Assembly: GCA_964390905.1 (NCBI GenBank) | Contig: CAYMLO010000031.1 | Location: forward strand, 1-64,000 | Direction: 5' to 3' | DNA length: 64,000 nucleotides | Source: JAFGLZ01 sp964390905 | GTDB lineage: Bacteria > Planctomycetota > Phycisphaerae > UBA1845 > JAFGLZ01 | Shown: positions 51,501 through 58,906 of the stretch, piece after piece | Layout: the number at the start of each line of letters is the position of its first letter | Numbering within the stretch: position 1 is the stretch's first letter | Position numbers and translations under genes: made by a program | Notes under the pieces: generated by a model | What the model was told of the DNA's origin: nothing | The model's input: the letters and a program-made list of their open reading frames with translations, nothing else | Databases searched by the model: none

Positions 51501-53536
51501 AAAACGCGGCCGTTGACTGAGACTGGGGACGACCCCATGAGGTGACGATCGACCAGTCGGCCCGGCCCGGGGCCGCCGAACCAGAGCAGCGCTAGGGGAA
51601 ACCGCACGCGGCTCTCGGCCCCGACGCCGCTGCGCCCGCCGTCCGCCCACGGATACCGCCACTCGCCCGACCCGGGCAGCTTGCCGCGGACAACGAGGTC
51701 CCCGCTCTGGTCGACTTCTCTGTCTGGCACGCCCGTATCGTTGATGAACGCCTTCATGGCGGCGGCGTCGAGATCAACGAAGCAGAGCGCTCCGCCGCAG
51801 GGCCGCAGAACGCGATAACATTCCTTTGCCGAGATGCCCTTCGTCTTCCCGGAAACGACCACGAGATCCGCGAAGTAGGACGGAAGGTTCGAGCGCGCTG
51901 GATGCTCAGCGACGCGCACGGCGACGCGGGAACCGAGAAGACCGGCCTCCAGGAGTCGTTCTTGCTCCGCTGCCGCGGCCGGTGTTGCCGGCAACACGTT
52001 GACGACGTGGAGCTGCGTCTGCCCGCCGAGCGCCTCGGCCAAGCGGGTGTCCGGTTCGCCGACCACCAAGGCGTAGCCTTCTGACTTTCCCGATCGTCGG
52101 ACGATCTCGGCCGCCCTGCGTTTCTGCTCATCGGGGATCGTCGACGGTTCGAGTTGCTCTTGCACTTGCCTGGGCGCGGCGTCGCCGGCCTGGCCGGGGG
52201 CGAAACAGCGCAGCATGCCCGACTGCGTCGCAGCCAGCAGACGGCCCCCCGCAACGGCCATCCCCCGCACTTGCTCGCCCTTCAGCTCGACGCCCCACAC
52301 CGGTTTGCCGTCTGCGGCGTTGAAGGCCTTGATGCCGTCGCGGTTGCCCGTCAACACGGTTCGTCCGGCCAGGGCCATGCAGTAGACGCGGGACGGATGA
52401 GGCGTCGTCCACGTCAGGTCCTTCGCTCCGATCCGCCGCTTCTTGCGGACGGCCTTCAGGTCGATCGCGTCGATGCTGCCGTTGCCGGCCGCGTACACGA
52501 CGTCGCCGGCCACCAGGACCCGGTACTTGCCGGGGATGTGACAGGTCTGCTCCCCGGACGCGAGTGGATAGGCGATCACGCCATCCTCGGGGCATGGTTC
52601 CGCCTCCCCAGTGCGGGCTTGCGAGGGGTTGTGGAATCGGTTGTTGGTGTTGAAGTACAAGTCGCCGGCGGCCGTGCACCACACGCCTCCGCCGTACGCG
52701 GCGCCGTGGTAGTGCGTCTTCTCGGGCTTGTAGTAGAGCAGGCGACCCGTATGGCGATCGAAACCCGCCGGCACGCTTCTACCCGTCGGAACGAGCAGGA
52801 CGTCCCCGCAGGACACCAGGTATCCCTGTGGAGCCACGCCGCTGAACCCGTTGGCGACGGCGTGGGGCAGGTCGACGTAGATGTTGCCGCTGCTGTCGTT
52901 GCACCACCGCTCTTTGCCCGTCTCGGCGTCGAGGGCGTAGACGTAGACCCCTTCGGTGGGCCACATGCCGGCGATGCAGTAGACGACGTCGCCGACCACC
53001 AGCGCGCCGCTCCGACACGGCCAGCGAGAGATCATCCGACTGTTGCCAAGGAGCTTCTCATCGCTCGGCGCGGCCCGGAACCGCCAGATCGACTTGCCCG
53101 TCTTGGCGTCCAGACAGTAGAGACACCCGTCGTCGGACACCGCGTAGGCCCGCCCATGGGCGATCGTCGGCGCGAGCCGAACCGGCCCGTTCGTGGTGTA
53201 CCGCCACACGAGCTGGCCCGTTGCGGCGCTGAGCGCGCGGACGGTGTCATCCGCGGAGGACCCGAAGTAGACCAGCCCGCCGGCCATGACGGGCTGAAAC
53301 GCGTAGTCGAAGTCCGTCCGATGGAGTTCCTTCCCCGGCTCAGGCCAGGCAGGGCGGGGCGGCTGACTCGGACGGTAGACCCACGTGCTGACGAGCGGGA
53401 ACGCCAGCTCCTCGGCCGTCACACTGCTTCGCGCCGGATCTCGCTTGTACGTAGGCCAGTCTGCGGCAGCCGGCGAGCAGAGAGACAGGAACACCAGAAC
53501 GAGCACGGACACAGTTCCACGAAGCGTCGGTTCCAT
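48545..53536 (-). CDS. 1,663-residue secreted PQQ / methyltransferase-like / CBM9-like / malectin-like protein
   Basis: A very large exported protein (signal SVLVLVFLSLCSPAAA). Order of parts: a PQQ-type propeller (about 25-430: DWPTYKRDPARSSVTAEELA, LYCLDAKTGKSIWRFRA), a Rossmann segment like a degenerate class I methyltransferase (about 480-620: EGYALVVGEPDTRLAEALGG, ADLVVVSGKTKG, CYRVLRPCGGALCFVD), a second propeller interrupted by a glycan-binding-like sandwich, then a CBM9/DOMON-like module (PEIDGKLDEACWKDLPTVPF) and a C-terminal malectin-like module (FAVCLHFAEIDDVEAGERMF). The start follows AGGAG. Its N-terminal halves resemble the product of 4075-7353. It may bind glycans outside the cell; no enzyme activity can be assigned. 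Confidence 0.75.
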   Translation of the reverse strand: MEPTLRGTVSVLVLVFLSLCSPAAADWPTYKRDPARSSVTAEELAFPLVSTWVYRPSQPPRPAWPEPGKELHRTDFDYAFQPVMAGGLVYFGSSADDTVRALSAATGQLVWRYTTNGPVRLAPTIAHGRAYAVSDDGCLYCLDAKTGKSIWRFRAAPSDEKLLGNSRMISRWPCRSGALVVGDVVYCIAGMWPTEGVYVYALDAETGKERWCNDSSGNIYVDLPHAVANGFSGVAPQGYLVSCGDVLLVPTGRSVPAGFDRHTGRLLYYKPEKTHYHGAAYGGGVWCTAAGDLYFNTNNRFHNPSQARTGEAEPCPEDGVIAYPLASGEQTCHIPGKYRVLVAGDVVYAAGNGSIDAIDLKAVRKKRRIGAKDLTWTTPHPSRVYCMALAGRTVLTGNRDGIKAFNAADGKPVWGVELKGEQVRGMAVAGGRLLAATQSGMLRCFAPGQAGDAAPRQVQEQLEPSTIPDEQKRRAAEIVRRSGKSEGYALVVGEPDTRLAEALGGQTQLHVVNVLPATPAAAAEQERLLEAGLLGSRVAVRVAEHPARSNLPSYFADLVVVSGKTKGISAKECYRVLRPCGGALCFVDLDAAAMKAFINDTGVPDREVDQSGDLVVRGKLPGSGEWRYPWADGGRSGVGAESRVRFPLALLWFGGPGPGRLVDRHLMGSSPVSVNGRVFLQGQHHVIAFDAYNGRELWSHHIPQVGRIYAQYYASSLVADGDSVYVVQSDKCHRLDQATGKTISTYAIPGSVIRGTKSPTVPDYLDVAWPSVWQVIGPFAKGKPPLSRAALKTAPERVTVNGEAYVASELRAVNGVIDLTALYGGYGLKPLAAGKTPAAHPRRGKRFSYHDVGRICYAFARISCPKAGKLLIGTGADWGMQWFLDGRPVFDALRDDSIAKRRGYFTKTPCSPKDRFFDVNVTAGEHVLAVMVTAGGRGWALASASMAKSVEEAMPVATGANPNVPNLKDLVWGYLSTADDLLLGTYNVPVTAGQSAESHLLWRSESKALFALDKKKGSPRWVYRPRPDRIVANVEIAFGDGRLFLIDGTSKADLVRARRRKGEIDAKLSLVALKLADGSELWRQDDVPLLGDRSSFTRLKSNVTHLFMGLPSWGHLVYADGVVLYGANAAYDAATGKKLWQKDTRPGKLPIVYGDRLITSSRAYELRTGEQCTTEDVLTGQQVTWSYHRAYGCGPIAGCRHVLFFRSGADGFFDMETEGTTNFGGVRSGCARTLLAANGLLIHPQGYSGCCCSYNFKTNLALMSTPGRGDTWYVLPRRANSGPIKRIAVNFGAPGDRKDARGRAWLGFPRPIQASACPAPVAVSLTNATCVHRRRATSVIEGTDAPWIYASGLRGTGRIAIDLSLQPGIVMPERDASPEIDGKLDEACWKDLPTVPFESTPFSMLGASLDLRIFRDAENVYFGYHRRPLAHVCAEADQATQGNRDGFDIYLADSGKGVGIRFIMRRSGNALARFGTVGRGRKTDPSWRGKWRHAVQEVPGGWVTEVAVPIKTLTRSGMSVKRLQLNCMSLNVTQSGFEGVFVTDPYYSVRFDSCCRFRRLIAPPADPPAQRSFAVCLHFAEIDDVEAGERMFDVALQGKTVLRDFDVSKQAGGRNIALVKEFRGVKASNQVLIELNAPSRGADGKPAPMLSAVEITEEQPAGS

Positions 53537-53850
53537 GACGAGCTTCTCCTGCGTTGTTGGCCGTGTGCGCGCGTGCCCCATCGCTTCAACGGTGGGGGAC
53601 ACAACCCCCCCGCAGGTTCACGCGTCCCATCCGCCGGAGCCGGATGCCCACGACGCACCTGGCCCGAGGGTCTCCGCGCAGAACATCGTCACGCCTCACA
53701 CACAAGCGTAGCAGCACTTTGCCCTTCCCGCCATGAACGACGCGGTGCCGAATAGGCAAGGGCGCGTGGGCGGGTGCTGTCACGCATCATCATGCTGCGC
53801 CGCAATGGAGGCTGGTCGCATCTTCCGAGTCCCGAAGGAACGGTTGAGGA

Positions 53851-54152
53851 ACAGGGGCAGGAAGGGCCGGTTGATTCCCGGTCCCTCCGCCTTCTCAACC
53901 GTGCGTGCGGATCTCCCGCACACGGCTCTCCGGTCGGTGGACTCACCGAGATTGGAACGTCAGAGCATGGGCCGCCGTCATGGTGAAGCGCCCCCGCTCG
54001 GCGAAGAGGCGTTCGCCCAGCGCTGATGATCCCTCCCTCGGCCGCGACCACGCAGGCCGCAACGGCGGCGCAGTTGCCTTCGGCTACAGGCCGGAGAGCG
54101 CATGCCTGGCGGGGACTTGCACCCCACGGATCGAGTACACTCTCAGGCGCAC
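53851..54152 (-). mobile_element. ORF-less group II intron-like mini element, copy B
   Basis: Minus-strand order as in copy A: GTGCGCCTGAGAGTGTACTC at the 5' end (54152), GGGTGCAAGTCCCC, GTAGCCGAAGGCAACTGC, the domain V-like hairpin at 53896-53928 (AGCCGTGTGCGG...CCGCACGCACGGTT), and a domain VI-like stem (GGACCGGGAATCAACCGGCC) ending near CCTTCCTGC. Roughly four fifths of positions match copy A by eye, with compensating changes in the hairpins. No reverse transcriptase. The 5' end again lies 3 nt (CCA) after the CACGGGCG hairpin. The 314 nt between the giant gene and this element hold nothing else I can support. Confidence 0.65.
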
Positions 54153-54155
54153 TGG

Positions 54156-54174
54156 CACGGGCGTCTCGCCCGTG
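54156..54174. repeat. CACGGGCG hairpin beside mini-intron B
   Basis: CACGGGCG-TCT-CGCCCGTG, identical to the hairpin at 2291-2309 and to each arm of the double hairpin at 10069-10122. It stands exactly 3 nt from the 5' end of mini-intron B. A CATGCTACG end like that of copy A's hairpin unit follows at about 54223-54231. Confidence 0.7.
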
Positions 54175-54237
54175 AGGGAAGCGGCGTGAGGCGTCTATGG
54201 GGGGATCATAGCCGAGGACGGCCATGCTACGTGTCAC

Positions 54238-54338
54238 GGCCAGGTAACCTGGGCCTCAATCGTGTGACGACCAGGGCGGAGGCGCGTCCTATCGCTTGTC
54301 AATCGGAAGCCAAGAGGGCTGTCGATGGGGCGCGCGCA
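54238..54338 (-). pseudogene. Fragment of a second phosphoesterase-SGNH gene
   Basis: The minus strand encodes ARPIDSPLGFRL, DRTRLRPGRHTIEAQVTWP, which matches SPIDKPHHFRS...DRMQLRPGRHTIEARVTWP in the product of 56378-58471. The match stops right at the edge of the hairpin/mini-intron unit (54237). It is a truncated copy without start, stop or catalytic parts. Confidence 0.65.
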
Positions 54339-54441
54339 TGTGTCCCTGCTCGGTGGAACCGTCCCAGGGGCTCGAGATCCCCTGCGCCAATCTTCTTTTT
54401 CGGCGTAACCCTTCCCCTGTTCAAGTACAGTTATTGACGGT

Positions 54442-55071
54442 ATGGCGCATCCCCCGGATGACAACGAGGGCAGCGAGATCGTCCTGCTGCGGGATCGGCA
54501 ACCCAAAGCCATCGAGCGCTGGTTCCTGCAAAATGCCGACGCGGTCTACACATTCGTGTTCTATCGCGTCAGCAGGGACGAAGAGTTGGCGACGGATGTG
54601 GTCCAGCAGACATTCACAACGGCCCTGGAGAAGATCGATCAGTACAACCCCCAACGCGGGACGATGTTGGCCTGGCTGACGACGCTCTCCAGGAACTGCA
54701 TCCGCCAGGCCCTTCGCCAGGCAGGACGGTTCGAAAGCACCTGCGACCTGTGGGAGAACGTGGATCGGACGCTGCTGGCCGCGTACGGCAAGATCGCGAC
54801 CACGCCGCTTCCGGAACACGCCGTCGAGCGGGCGGAGACGGCCGAACTGGTCCAGATGGCCCTGTCGAGCATTCCCGGCAACTACCAGCAGGTCTTAAGA
54901 CAGCGCTATTACCAGGATCGCCCGGTCAAGGAGATCGCGTGCACCTGCGGGCTGACCGAAGGCGCGGTCAAGAGCCTGCTCTACCGGGCGAGGCTGGCCT
55001 TCAAGACCGCGTTTCGGACGCTCGCCGAGTCAATGCACGGCCAGGCCGCCGTGCACGGGAGGGTCCGATGA
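54442..55071 (+). CDS. ECF-type RNA polymerase sigma factor
   Basis: A 209-residue sigma-70 family protein with regions 2 and 4 only. Region 2 is at about residues 25-90 (DAVYTFVFYRVSRDEELATD, VVQQTFTTALEKID, GTMLAWLTTLSRNCIRQALR), region 4 at about 135-195 (LSSIPGNYQQVLRQRYYQDR, VKEIACTCGLTEGAVKSLLY, RARLAFK). It should direct RNA polymerase to a dedicated promoter set. Its stop overlaps the ATG of the next gene as ATGA (55068-55071), so that protein is probably its regulator. The trigger is unknown. Confidence 0.88.
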   Translation: MAHPPDDNEGSEIVLLRDRQPKAIERWFLQNADAVYTFVFYRVSRDEELATDVVQQTFTTALEKIDQYNPQRGTMLAWLTTLSRNCIRQALRQAGRFESTCDLWENVDRTLLAAYGKIATTPLPEHAVERAETAELVQMALSSIPGNYQQVLRQRYYQDRPVKEIACTCGLTEGAVKSLLYRARLAFKTAFRTLAESMHGQAAVHGRVR

Positions 55072-56366
55072 ACAGCGATGACCCCACAGACCGCGACCAC
55101 CTGGAAGAGAACGTCCGCCGACTCCTGGCCCGCGCCGAGCCCGATCTGACGCTTCCGGCGGCAAGCAAGGCCAGGATCCTGTCGGCGTTGACGGAGACGG
55201 CGACGAGGACGCCTTCGACAACCGGGGGGCTTGTCCAGAAAGGAAGATCGATGATCAGGAGCAAACCAGCGCGCTACGTAGCCGTGTCGACCGCGGCGGC
55301 CATCGTCCTGTTGGTGATCGGTTTCTGGCCGAACGACTCGCGCAAGGGAATCGCCTGGGCAAGCGTCGCTGAGAGCGTTGCGCGGATCCGGACGGTCGTG
55401 TTCCGAATGCACACCACCGTGACTACTGAAGGGCCCAAGACCATCGTGATGGAAGCGTCCGTGTACCAGTCGTCAGAGCACGGTGCGCGGTCCGACATGT
55501 GCCAGGATGGCGAGCTGACGATGCAATCCTTCATGCTGCCTGGCGAGCGCGTCTCCCTCATGCTCTGTCCGAAGTCCAAGACATACGTGCGAATGGTGTT
55601 GACCAAGGAACAGACCGAGAAGATGCGCTCGAAGGAGGATCCGCGCGTATGGCTCCCGGCGATGATGGAAGGACCGTACAGGGAACTGGGAACAAAGGAG
55701 CTGGGGGGGGTGACCGTTGCCGGTATTGAGGCGAAAGGCCCTGCCGTTCTTGGGGGGATACTCGAGAACGCTGTGGCCCGTGTGTGGGTGGATGTGAAGA
55801 CCGAGCTGCCGGTTCGGATGGAGATGGAGGGGAAAGCATCTGGGGGCAAGCTCCAGATGAAGATCGTCGCGGACGCGTTCCAGTGGGACACGGCGCTCGA
55901 TCCCGCCCTTTTCAAGCCGGCGATCCCGGAGGACTACACGGTCCAGGCGATGGGGGCGCTGCCCGAGCCCACGGAAGCGACCTTGATCGAGGCGTTGCGG
56001 AGCTTCGCCGATCTGACGGACGGCCGATACCCGACCTCCTTGGCGTACATCACCTCGATGCGAGAGATGACGGAGGCATACTTCGCGAAGCATGGCGTCA
56101 AGCCGACCAAGGACGGCGGACTTGGCCAGGAGGCCCTGGAGATGCTGAAGTGCCTGGCCGCCGCGTCGACCTTGTTCTCCCAATGGCAACAAGAGGGCAA
56201 GGAGCCCGTGTACCACGGCAGCAAGGTCACGGCGAAGGACGCCGATGCCCCCTTGCTGCGATGGAACGCCGGCGACGGCCAGTACAAGGTGATCTTCGGC
56301 GACCTGCGCGTCGAGACGGTCGATTCGACGCAGCTCAAGACGCTAGAGGAACGGGTCCCGGAGTAG
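55068..56366 (+). CDS. Membrane-anchored anti-sigma-like protein with LolA-like domain
   Basis: A 432-residue protein. The cytosolic N-terminus (about 65 residues: DHLEENVRRLLARAEPDLTL, SKARILSALTE) would contact the sigma factor. One membrane helix (ARYVAVSTAAAIVLLVIGFW, about 67-87) follows, and the rest is periplasmic. The periplasmic part (VVFRMHTTVTTEGPKTIVME, VSLMLCPKSKTYVRMVL, VARVWVDVKTELPVRMEME) resembles the LolA/LppX-like fold of DUF2092-type proteins, often coupled to sigma factors in planctomycetes. The gene start overlaps the sigma stop (ATGA), and GGGAGGG precedes it. No zinc-binding anti-sigma motif (HxxxCxxC) was seen, so its action on the sigma factor is inferred from position. 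Confidence 0.72.
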   Translation: MNSDDPTDRDHLEENVRRLLARAEPDLTLPAASKARILSALTETATRTPSTTGGLVQKGRSMIRSKPARYVAVSTAAAIVLLVIGFWPNDSRKGIAWASVAESVARIRTVVFRMHTTVTTEGPKTIVMEASVYQSSEHGARSDMCQDGELTMQSFMLPGERVSLMLCPKSKTYVRMVLTKEQTEKMRSKEDPRVWLPAMMEGPYRELGTKELGGVTVAGIEAKGPAVLGGILENAVARVWVDVKTELPVRMEMEGKASGGKLQMKIVADAFQWDTALDPALFKPAIPEDYTVQAMGALPEPTEATLIEALRSFADLTDGRYPTSLAYITSMREMTEAYFAKHGVKPTKDGGLGQEALEMLKCLAAASTLFSQWQQEGKEPVYHGSKVTAKDADAPLLRWNAGDGQYKVIFGDLRVETVDSTQLKTLEERVPE

Positions 56367-56377
56367 AAAGGAAGGCG

Positions 56378-58471
56378 TCAGGAATCTTTGGCTGCATCTG
56401 GTGAAGAGATGTGCGGCCGCACGATCGATGACCAGATCCTGTAGCCCTCGGCGTTCAGGTGGAGCTTGTCCTTGAGGAACAGCTCGTTGCGGGGCCTGCC
56501 GTCGGCGTTCAGCAGCGGGGTCGCTACGTCGAGGTAGGTGATGCGGGGATCGCGATGGGCGAGCTTCTCGATCATCGCGTTGACGCGCAGCACCTTGTCC
56601 CGCAGCCGCCATCGCGACTCGCACACCTTGACCGACAGGACGATGATCCGCGCTTTGGGCAACGCCTTGTGGATTCTCCGCACCAGCATCCGACAGTCGG
56701 CCAACACTTGTTCGGGGCGCTTTCCGGCGGCCAGATCGTTGTCCCCGTCGTACACCACGATGGCCCGCGGACGATACGGCAGGATGATTCGGTCGGCGTA
56801 GTAGGCTGCATCGATGAACTGCGAGCCGCCGAACCCCCGGTTGATGGTTGTCAGCTTCGGGAAGCACTTCGCCAGATCCCACAGGCGGGCGGACGAACTT
56901 CCCACGAACAGGATCGCCCCCTTGGGCGGCGGCTGTGCCCTATCCTGCGCCTCGAACGCACGAATGGCCTTCTCCCAACGCTTGACGATCCCCTCGGCAG
57001 TTTCGGCGTCAATCGATATGGGGACAGGTTCGTTTTTTGTCTTGGGGGCAGGGCGATCGCCGACCAGGAACGTCTCCTTCTCGGCGACGACCGTGCCGTC
57101 GGGCCAGGTGACGCGGGCCTCGATGGTGTGGCGACCGGGGCGGAGCTGCATCCTGTCGATGACCGATCGGAAGTGATGGGGCTTGTCGATGGGCGACGCC
57201 TTGTACTTGAACCGCGTCATCGGCCGCCACGGGCCGTCGTCGACGCAGGCGCGGGCAGTCGAACCGGCGGGGGCGTCATAGCAGTTGAAGGTGAACACGG
57301 CGTCCTTCTTGGCGGCGATCCGGCCGTTCAGGCCCATGAACTCGCCCCGCCGATCGACGTGCGACTCGCAGCTCGAATGATAGCGGTGCGTGATCTTCTT
57401 CCCGTCGACCGAGACGATCCGATAGCCGCGCGGGGAGCCGTCGGTGGCCCGTTCGAACCCCCGACCGCTCTTCCACCAACTGCCCGACAGCGAGACCGAC
57501 TCGACGTATTCCACGCCGCCGACGGTGATCCGCTCGTTCTCGTGCATGTGCCCCTGCAGGACCATCCGGACGCGGTATCGGGCGAAAAGGTCGGTCAACA
57601 ACTTGTCGTTGGGCGTCTCCCAGAAGGGCCCGTCGTCCAGATCGGTCCGGCGGGCCGGATACGTCGAGACGATCGGGATGTGCACGCCGACGACGATGGG
57701 CTTGCCGGCCGGCTGTGCGGCCAGGTCGGCCTTCAGCCACGCCAGCTCACTGCCCTCGACGGCGCCGTGGACCCTTGCGTTGCCTCGTCCGCCAGGATTG
57801 GCCTTGTTGCCGTTCAGCACGATGAAATGGACCGGTCCCCAATCGAAGGCGTAGTACGTGGGGCCAAACAACCGTTCGTAGGCCCCGTAGGGATTGGGCT
57901 GCCGGACCATGATCTCGTGGTTGCCAATGCCGACCCGCACCGGAATGTTCGAGGTGGACAGGCACTCAACGATGTTCTTGCCGCTGTTGGCCCGGATACA
58001 GATGTCGCCTTGGACTAGGATGAAGGCGGGTGTGGGCACAAGCCCGTTTATCTCGCGGATGCTGGCCTTCGTCTTCGGAATGCCCACTTGGTCCGGGCCC
58101 GCGCTCAAGGTGCCCAGATCGCAGGCGAACACGAAGTCAAATCGGTCGGGCTGGTCCTTTGGCACGAGAGCGAAGTCGGCACGTCCGGACGCGGCGGCCT
58201 GGTCCATCGGCGCGTAGAACGCGTCGGTCCAGTAGCCGCGAGGCGTGGTCACGAACACGAACCGCCCGCTGTCCGACCCGATCCCAAGCGCGTAGTCTCC
58301 ACTCGCGTTCGTGCGAGCGATGCGGCACCCGTCGGAGACGAGAACACCGGCCAACGGTCTGCCCCCGCCGGTCACTCGCCCGCGGACCGTTCCCGACCCT
58401 GCCGCTGCGAGGACCTCGCACACCGCCAGGGCTACACCCACCGCAACCAGCAACTCACGTCGTCGCATCAT
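56378..58471 (-). CDS. Secreted metallophosphoesterase-SGNH hydrolase fusion
   Basis: A 697-residue exported protein (signal RRRELLVAVGVALAVCEVLA). N-terminal carboxypeptidase-regulatory-like sandwich (TVRGRVTGGGRPLAGVLVSD), then a calcineurin-like phosphoesterase: ILVQGDICI, VGIGNHEIM, VVGVHIPIV and LQGHMHENE. The first metal motif (normally DxH) reads ACDLGT, so the histidine ligand is missing. From residue 518 there is an SGNH/GDSL hydrolase: FVGSSSARLWD (Ser526), RGFGGSQF, DGDNDL and KDKLHLNAEG (Asp668, His671), all four blocks intact. The ATG at 58471 follows GAGAGGGA. The hydrolase likely cleaves ester groups; the phosphoesterase half may be weak or altered. Confidence 0.78.
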   Translation of the reverse strand: MMRRRELLVAVGVALAVCEVLAAAGSGTVRGRVTGGGRPLAGVLVSDGCRIARTNASGDYALGIGSDSGRFVFVTTPRGYWTDAFYAPMDQAAASGRADFALVPKDQPDRFDFVFACDLGTLSAGPDQVGIPKTKASIREINGLVPTPAFILVQGDICIRANSGKNIVECLSTSNIPVRVGIGNHEIMVRQPNPYGAYERLFGPTYYAFDWGPVHFIVLNGNKANPGGRGNARVHGAVEGSELAWLKADLAAQPAGKPIVVGVHIPIVSTYPARRTDLDDGPFWETPNDKLLTDLFARYRVRMVLQGHMHENERITVGGVEYVESVSLSGSWWKSGRGFERATDGSPRGYRIVSVDGKKITHRYHSSCESHVDRRGEFMGLNGRIAAKKDAVFTFNCYDAPAGSTARACVDDGPWRPMTRFKYKASPIDKPHHFRSVIDRMQLRPGRHTIEARVTWPDGTVVAEKETFLVGDRPAPKTKNEPVPISIDAETAEGIVKRWEKAIRAFEAQDRAQPPPKGAILFVGSSSARLWDLAKCFPKLTTINRGFGGSQFIDAAYYADRIILPYRPRAIVVYDGDNDLAAGKRPEQVLADCRMLVRRIHKALPKARIIVLSVKVCESRWRLRDKVLRVNAMIEKLAHRDPRITYLDVATPLLNADGRPRNELFLKDKLHLNAEGYRIWSSIVRPHISSPDAAKDS

Positions 58472-58649
58472 CGCGTCCCTCTCATGTCGGCGCAAGACCA
58501 TCCGCGATCCCCTGGTGGAAAACAGCGAAGTTAGCGTGGTTGGGCCAGGGCGACAAGCAGCACATCGGTTTGAAGCAGGTCGTGGGCGTGGGCCGGTTCT
58601 GTCGCTCATGATCGCGTTGCGTATTCGTCGAGGTCCGCTGCATCTTCCC

Positions 58650-58860
58650 AGTCCCGTAGGGACAGCATGAAGCTAGCCCAGCACTTCAGTCCTCCTGGGG
58701 ATGGTGATCGCAATGAGAATTCTAGTCCCGTTGGGGACGACTGAACCTCGAGTGCCCGATTCAATCGTCCCTGACGGGACGGGGTTTGCTGGGGGGGCAC
58801 GTGTTCCCAGGACTAAAGTCCTGGGCTATTGTCAGATGTCCCTACGGGACAAGGCGAGCG
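58650..58860. repeat. REP-like array of GTCCC...GGGAC palindromes
   Basis: At least four short palindromes of the form GTCCC-n-GGGAC occur within 210 nt (about 58651, 58704, 58768 and 58846), together with CCCAGGACTAAAGTCCTGGG (about 58807-58826), a perfect 20-nt palindrome with a central TAAAG-like core. The array fills the gap between the phosphoesterase start (58471) and the end of the transglutaminase-like gene (58907). Such arrays are typical of REP/BIME elements. No RAYT transposase gene lies in the window. Confidence 0.65.
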
Positions 58861-58906
58861 CCGGGTTTCCCGTGAGGTAGTCGAAGATGCACGCACCCGC
58901 AGGTCG

